A stretch of DNA of 64,000 bases, taken from assembly GCA_963920575.1 (NCBI GenBank), contig OY986966.1, forward strand, positions 17,479,888 to 17,543,887, in the 5' to 3' direction. The DNA is from Narthecium ossifragum. Lineage: Eukaryota; Streptophyta; Magnoliopsida; Dioscoreales; Nartheciaceae. Below, piece after piece: positions 60,373 through 64,000 of the stretch; within the stretch, counting starts at the first letter, position 1, and each line of letters starts with the position of its first letter. Below the pieces are notes generated by a model. That model saw nothing but the letters and a program-made list of their open reading frames with translations, made no database searches and was not told the origin of the DNA. The translations under genes were made by a program, and so were the position numbers.

Positions 60373-62039
60373 TGATGTCGCTCAAATATGTCACGCACAG
60401 CAGTCGCGGTGTAGTACATCATAAGAGAGTTCAAACCCACAGAGAGACAAACAGGTAAGATCCAGAAACACAGATAACAATGTATTGAAAACAATCAAGA
60501 GCGTAAAAGTTAAGAAAGTAGATCGAAGATGTAACGGTAAAATAAAGGTAACAAAGAAAATCAGGATTTTGATAAGGCTAGGCATCAGAAATCACTTCAC
60601 TCGGATTTAGGTTCTTCTCTTCTCAATGGTTCATATAATACTCAGTTAAGGGATTCACATCCCAATCACCTTAACCGGAAGATATGGAACTATAAACCTA
60701 ACAAAATATATAAATGTCTCCTCCTACGATTGATTCTTCCTTATTATAATTCTAACTTCATCCAACCCAAACCTATGAATACATGATACCGGCTATCACT
60801 ACATGCAACATATAACAAAAGTTCATCAGGACAAAGCCCTAACTCTATCTAACCGGATCTCTAAGAATACACAATACCAACTCTCACAATCGGCAATGCA
60901 TAGCAAAGATTTCACGAGATAAAGTAGGTAAACAATAGATAAAACTATGGGATTATAAGATCATGAAAAAAGCATGACTGGATTCATAATACTAATCATC
61001 CACATAGAAATCTATAATCTGAAAATAATCTTTGAAGATCCAATACATAGAAAAGAGTTTAACAATAAAGATTAAAACTATGAACCATTGTTGGAGAAGA
61101 AGCCTTAGTCCTCGCTAGATCATCCGTCCGCCATGCCCGCGGATTACTCGGTCATGCATGGAGATGTCTCCATCTTCTTCCTTTAGAAAACGTCCAGAAA
61201 AGAGCCTCCAAAAACATCCAAGAACTCCCCTTATATAAGGACATGAAACCCTAGCTTTTATTTCAGCCTTTGGATTAAATCTGATGGCTCGTATTCAGAT
61301 CCGCCCGAGTAGAATCGATCTTTCCTTAACTGTAGGATCGATCCTTTGAAATCAACATCTTCAATTTCTGGCTGCGCCTGAGGAAGATCGATCCTTCCTT
61401 AGGTGTAGGATCGATCCTTCTCAGTAGGATGGATAGTAAGATGGATCCGTCTCAGTAGGATGGATGGTAGGATCGATCTTTCTCAGTAGGATGGATCCTA
61501 CTATAGAGTAGGCTGGGTTCTACTATAGAGTAGGCCGGATCCTACTATAGTAAGATGGATCCTTCCATATGAGGATGATCGATCCTTCTCCTCAAAATTC
61601 TCGAGTGAAAGGAGGATCGATCCTTCTATGATCATCCGAAAAGTTTGTGTTCTGTTAGGTCTGTCTGCATAAAAGGATCGATTCTTCTAGGGAACAGGAT
61701 CGATCCGTCTTTCCTGAGTATTTACTGTTTTGCCATCCAGACTGCGCCATCGGTACTAATATTGCCATAACTTCCTCTAGAAACCTCGGAATCACGAACC
61801 GTAAAATTCTCCAGAAACCAAACTTCAAGAGCTTTCCAACCATATATGACACTTTATCTGGTTCGTTCCGAAAAGGTACAGTTTTGGCATTAAAGACTCA
61901 TCTTTGCTTCAATTTTCTGCATAATACAAATAACTTTGTGAAGCAACATATACGGACGAAATCACCTATATTAATCAGAAAAACTAAGTAAATAAGCTGC
62001 TCTTAGTCATGTTCAGAGTACACTTTCATGCACTCATCA
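60373..62039 (-). mobile_element. Solo LTR (1667 bp) inserted in Copia gag
   Basis: Runs from TGATGTCGC to CACTCATCA, flanked by ATCAC on both sides (60368-60372 and 62040-62044). Joining the flanks restores the gag reading of the host Copia element. On the minus strand it has a GGATCGATCC cluster (61305-61705) followed by TTATATAAGG (61231-61240). It does not resemble the other LTR families here outside the cluster. Confidence 0.88.
61305..61705. repeat. GGATCGATCC cluster with GAAGGATCGATCCTTC-type arms
   Basis: About nine ATCGATC cores, most in the form AGGATCGATCCTTCT, are mixed with decayed GGATGGATCC and AAGATGGATCC forms and a short CTACTATAGAGTAGG tandem. Confidence 0.85.
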
Positions 62040-62204
62040 ATCACCCCTACCACGAACTTCTAAGGTAAGTCAATAGAAGCCAATTTCAAGTCTCCAACTA
62101 TCAGCAATAAATCATGAACTTGAGCAAGAACAGGTTTATCATTAGACATTGTAAAGTCCATAAAATTACTAATAAGGAGATTATCAACACTTGCCTAGCC
62201 TCTT
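62040..62204 (-). pseudogene. Copia gag middle part
   Basis: Minus strand: ISNFMDFTMSNDKPVLAQVH, then DLLLIVGDLKLASIDLP, matching the region of Copia gag that starts with FMDYKMxDxKxVxEQxHE. It continues after the solo LTR at 60372. The N-terminal gag half is missing. Confidence 0.7.
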
Positions 62205-62637
62205 CAATCTTGATAAATCCACGAGTGCAAACGGTTATGAACAAACAACTTCCAAGATACAATCAAGCTTCAGAACTCTAATGCCGGATCAAGGCATGCA
62301 CAACCGGATCCCAGCCGAACACCTTTGAAATGTTTATGCCCAGGAACAAGAAAGTTTTGATAGAAAGATGAAGGAGGATTTGTTTCATATGTGAATGATT
62401 TCAGAATCTCACTTTCTTTTGAAACTATCAACGTTGGGGTTTAAAAGCCTCCAACTCATGTTATTAAGGCTCTTAATAATGAGCCGTTTCAAATTTGATA
62501 CTTATAACATCTCCGATAAATGGACTGTTACAAATCTAGACATTCAAATTTCATATCTTCATCCAACATTTCTCTCAAACAAAATCATGACAGCTAAAAG
62601 CATTAAATGAGAATTTATTTAGAAATAAACTCCAACA

Positions 62638-63030
62638 ATAAGTACCCATCATTGTTTTATCATTTTGTCGATTCACTTTCTAGTAATCACTACAACAAGT
62701 TTGGGTGTCTCACATGCCTCAAGAAAATGAAAAATAACCATCTCTAGCACTTTACACAAGCATGTAGAACACTTGGAGACACATTTCTAACCCTACCCTG
62801 AACTAAGGTTATTTTTGGATGTTTGATGCTCAACACCTGTTCACTCGCAGACTATTTAATACGAAGGCATAGACTTCATATTCAAAACATTGATCCTCGA
62901 AACTTGACAAAACTAGATGCTGCAAAAGTTAGTCAATATTCTGTTTATTTGGTTTAACTTCAATCACAATCTCACTAATTTTCTGGCATCTTATTTCCAT
63001 CTATTGGTGTTCTACTTTCTACCACAGTTT
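62638..63030. other. Intergenic stretch
   Basis: No gene seen. CACTACAACAAG at 62697 resembles the start of a CACTA transposon end, but no partner end was found. On the minus strand a short frame reads VVESRTPIDGNKMPEN and a stop next to the following LTR. Confidence 0.35.
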
Positions 63031-63738
63031 TGTTGATTTTTCCTACCATGAGGATGACAGCAGCAAAGAACGGATCGATCCTTCCAATCATGTAGGATCG
63101 ATCCCTCTTTGATATCGATCCGTCTCTCCAAGAGGGATCGATCCTACTCGGAAAATAAAGAGACAGAGAGCACATGTTTGTAAAGATCAAGGTTGGATCG
63201 ATCTGCATATCGATCCTTCTTCGGGATGCTGAGATTTTGAGGGACGGATCGATCGCTCCTATATAGTAGGATCGATCCGACTCGGGATTTTAGAATTCAT
63301 CAATCTCATGCATACAAGGATCGATCCTTCCCTTGAGTGGGATCGATCCCTCTCTCCTGGATGGACAAATCCGACGGCTCAGATCTAATCCGGATTTGTA
63401 TTCATTGGAGGTTATAAATAGAGTGCTTCTAGGGTTTCTTTTGTGTGGTAGAGATGTTATTGAGAGGATTGTGAGAGGTGTGAGAGTAGGCAACCCTAGA
63501 GAGAGATCTCTTTGTCTCTGCTAGGGTTTGGGCTTTGTAATCTCTCTCTCATATTGAAGATTTCCTCTGCTGCCCGTGGTTTTTTCCTTCCAGTTGTTGC
63601 TGGTAGGTTTTTCCACGTAAATCCTTCTCTCCACGTTTTCCTTTTCTTTGTGGTTTGATTGTTTCTCTTCCGCTGCGACATCCCCGTATCTATCTGGCGT
63701 ATCTCCGGCATCGCCGGGACCCCTCAGATTCCCCAACA
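63031..63738 (+). mobile_element. Solo LTR (708 bp), same family as 6570-7953
   Basis: Starts TGTTGATTTTTCCTACCATG, ends CCCCAACA, flanked by AGTTT on both sides (63026-63030 and 63739-63743). Order: GGATCGATCC cluster (63071-63352), TATAAATA (63413-63420), then a leader sharing CATCCCCGTATCTATCTGGC with the complement of the copy at 6570. No coding sequence. Confidence 0.9.
63071..63352. repeat. GGATCGATCC cluster
   Basis: About seven GATCGATCC cores plus three variants in 280 bp, including CGGATCGATCGCTCC and GGGATCGATCCCTC. The last site is about 60 bp upstream of the TATA box. Confidence 0.85.
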
Positions 63739-64000
63739 AGTTTCGTCTTGAAAATTCAAGTACATCTGCAGTTGCTAAGCTAAAACTAGCTTCGGGGCCC
63801 ATGTAACTGCCAGTGTTTGCATTTGCAAAGGTGCCATTGATCATTTCCAACCATGTTGAACTGCAGCTTAGTTTCTTCTTGAATACAATATATTGGTAAA
63901 TCCAGCATTCATATACACACAAATGTACGTACATATATAGGTATAGATAGATCCACGCAATTGCAATCCACCTTTCTTGTAGAAGTTAATACCAAATTTA
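63739..64000 (-). other. Possible disrupted exon at the window edge
   Basis: The minus-strand reading WLEMINGTFANANTGSYMGP followed by EASFSLATADVLEF is open for over 60 codons outside the LTR and then meets the LTR insertion. A CTGCAG acceptor-like site at about 63765 would put the exon in the frame that continues as DETVVESRTPIDGNKMPEN left of the LTR. I cannot name a protein, and the window ends here. Confidence 0.2.

Larger units (their letters stand above)
54885..62637 (-). mobile_element. Copia retrotransposon, degenerate, with two nested insertions
   Basis: Order on the minus strand from the right: a possible 5' LTR (62637 to about 62205, starting TGTTGGAG), a gag part (62204-62040 and 60372-60120), protease and GAG-pre-integrase (60110-59494), integrase (57026-56320) and reverse transcriptase (55864-54885). 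RNase H and the 3' LTR are missing. A solo LTR (60373-62039) splits gag, and a deleted Copia element (57027-59493) splits the GAG-pre-integrase/integrase junction. The order protease-integrase-RT defines Copia. Many stops and a lost integrase Asp make it inactive. Confidence 0.88.

Noticed and set aside
62697..62708. CACTACAACAAG as a CACTA transposon end; also CACTACTGGAA near 11086
   Set aside because: No partner inverted end or 3-bp duplication was found for either.
7612..63352. Palindrome clusters as CRISPR-like arrays
   Set aside because: Spacing is irregular, spacers are not unique units, the repeats are short palindromes inside LTRs, and the genome is a plant.

Overview
The window is plant nuclear DNA, almost certainly from an angiosperm. 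The evidence is three clear plant genes, two of them with canonical GT-AG introns, set in a dense, nested landscape of LTR retrotransposons, LINEs and Mutator-like (MULE), hAT and Tourist-like DNA transposons. The very GC-rich LUX coding region and the pack-MULE-like content fit a monocot or magnoliid, but I cannot name a species. No prokaryotic, organellar or viral gene is visible.

Host genes: (1) a single-exon LUX/PCL1-type GARP clock transcription factor (5082-6041, minus). (2) A six-exon GAA1 subunit of the GPI transamidase (36302-42339, minus, 717 aa predicted). (3) A four-exon ATP12 F1-ATPase assembly factor (42972-46935, plus, 313 aa predicted). GAA1 and ATP12 are head to head with 632 bp between start codons, so they share one divergent promoter. 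A Tourist-like MITE lies in ATP12 intron 1.

Layout: 1-5081 holds a partial LTR, a decayed Ty3-like LTR and a LINE RNase H relic. 5082-6561 is LUX and its 5' flank. 6562-11021 holds two related short MULEs; the first contains a solo LTR that itself contains an hAT element, plus a second LTR-like insertion. 11122-13466 is a solo LTR. 14721-23521 is an 8.8-kb MULE with about 0.75-kb terminal inverted repeats, a dead FAR1-type transposase, two captured host-gene fragments and a nested solo LTR. 24433-25808 is another MULE. 27199-34650 is layered LINE debris with LTR insertions. 36302-46935 holds the GAA1/ATP12 pair. 47132-47331 is a 200-N assembly gap. 47332-53140 is a LINE split by a composite LTR. 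53141-54884 is an LTR mosaic. 54885-62637 is a Copia element carrying a deleted Copia element and a solo LTR. 63031-63738 is another solo LTR.

Main candidate for something undescribed: unrelated LTR families here carry clusters of a palindromic core, GRTCGAYC (GATCGATC or GGTCGACC), whose flanking arms are also palindromic but differ between families. In six LTR copies the cluster lies within roughly 10-100 bp upstream of a TATA box. Other points are a 71-bp duplication instead of the usual 5-bp target duplication around a nested Copia element, an LTR-like element with about 60-bp terminal inverted repeats, and a module shared by otherwise diverged solo LTRs.

All statements come from reading the sequence by eye. 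Family names rest on recognised motifs, not on database searches.
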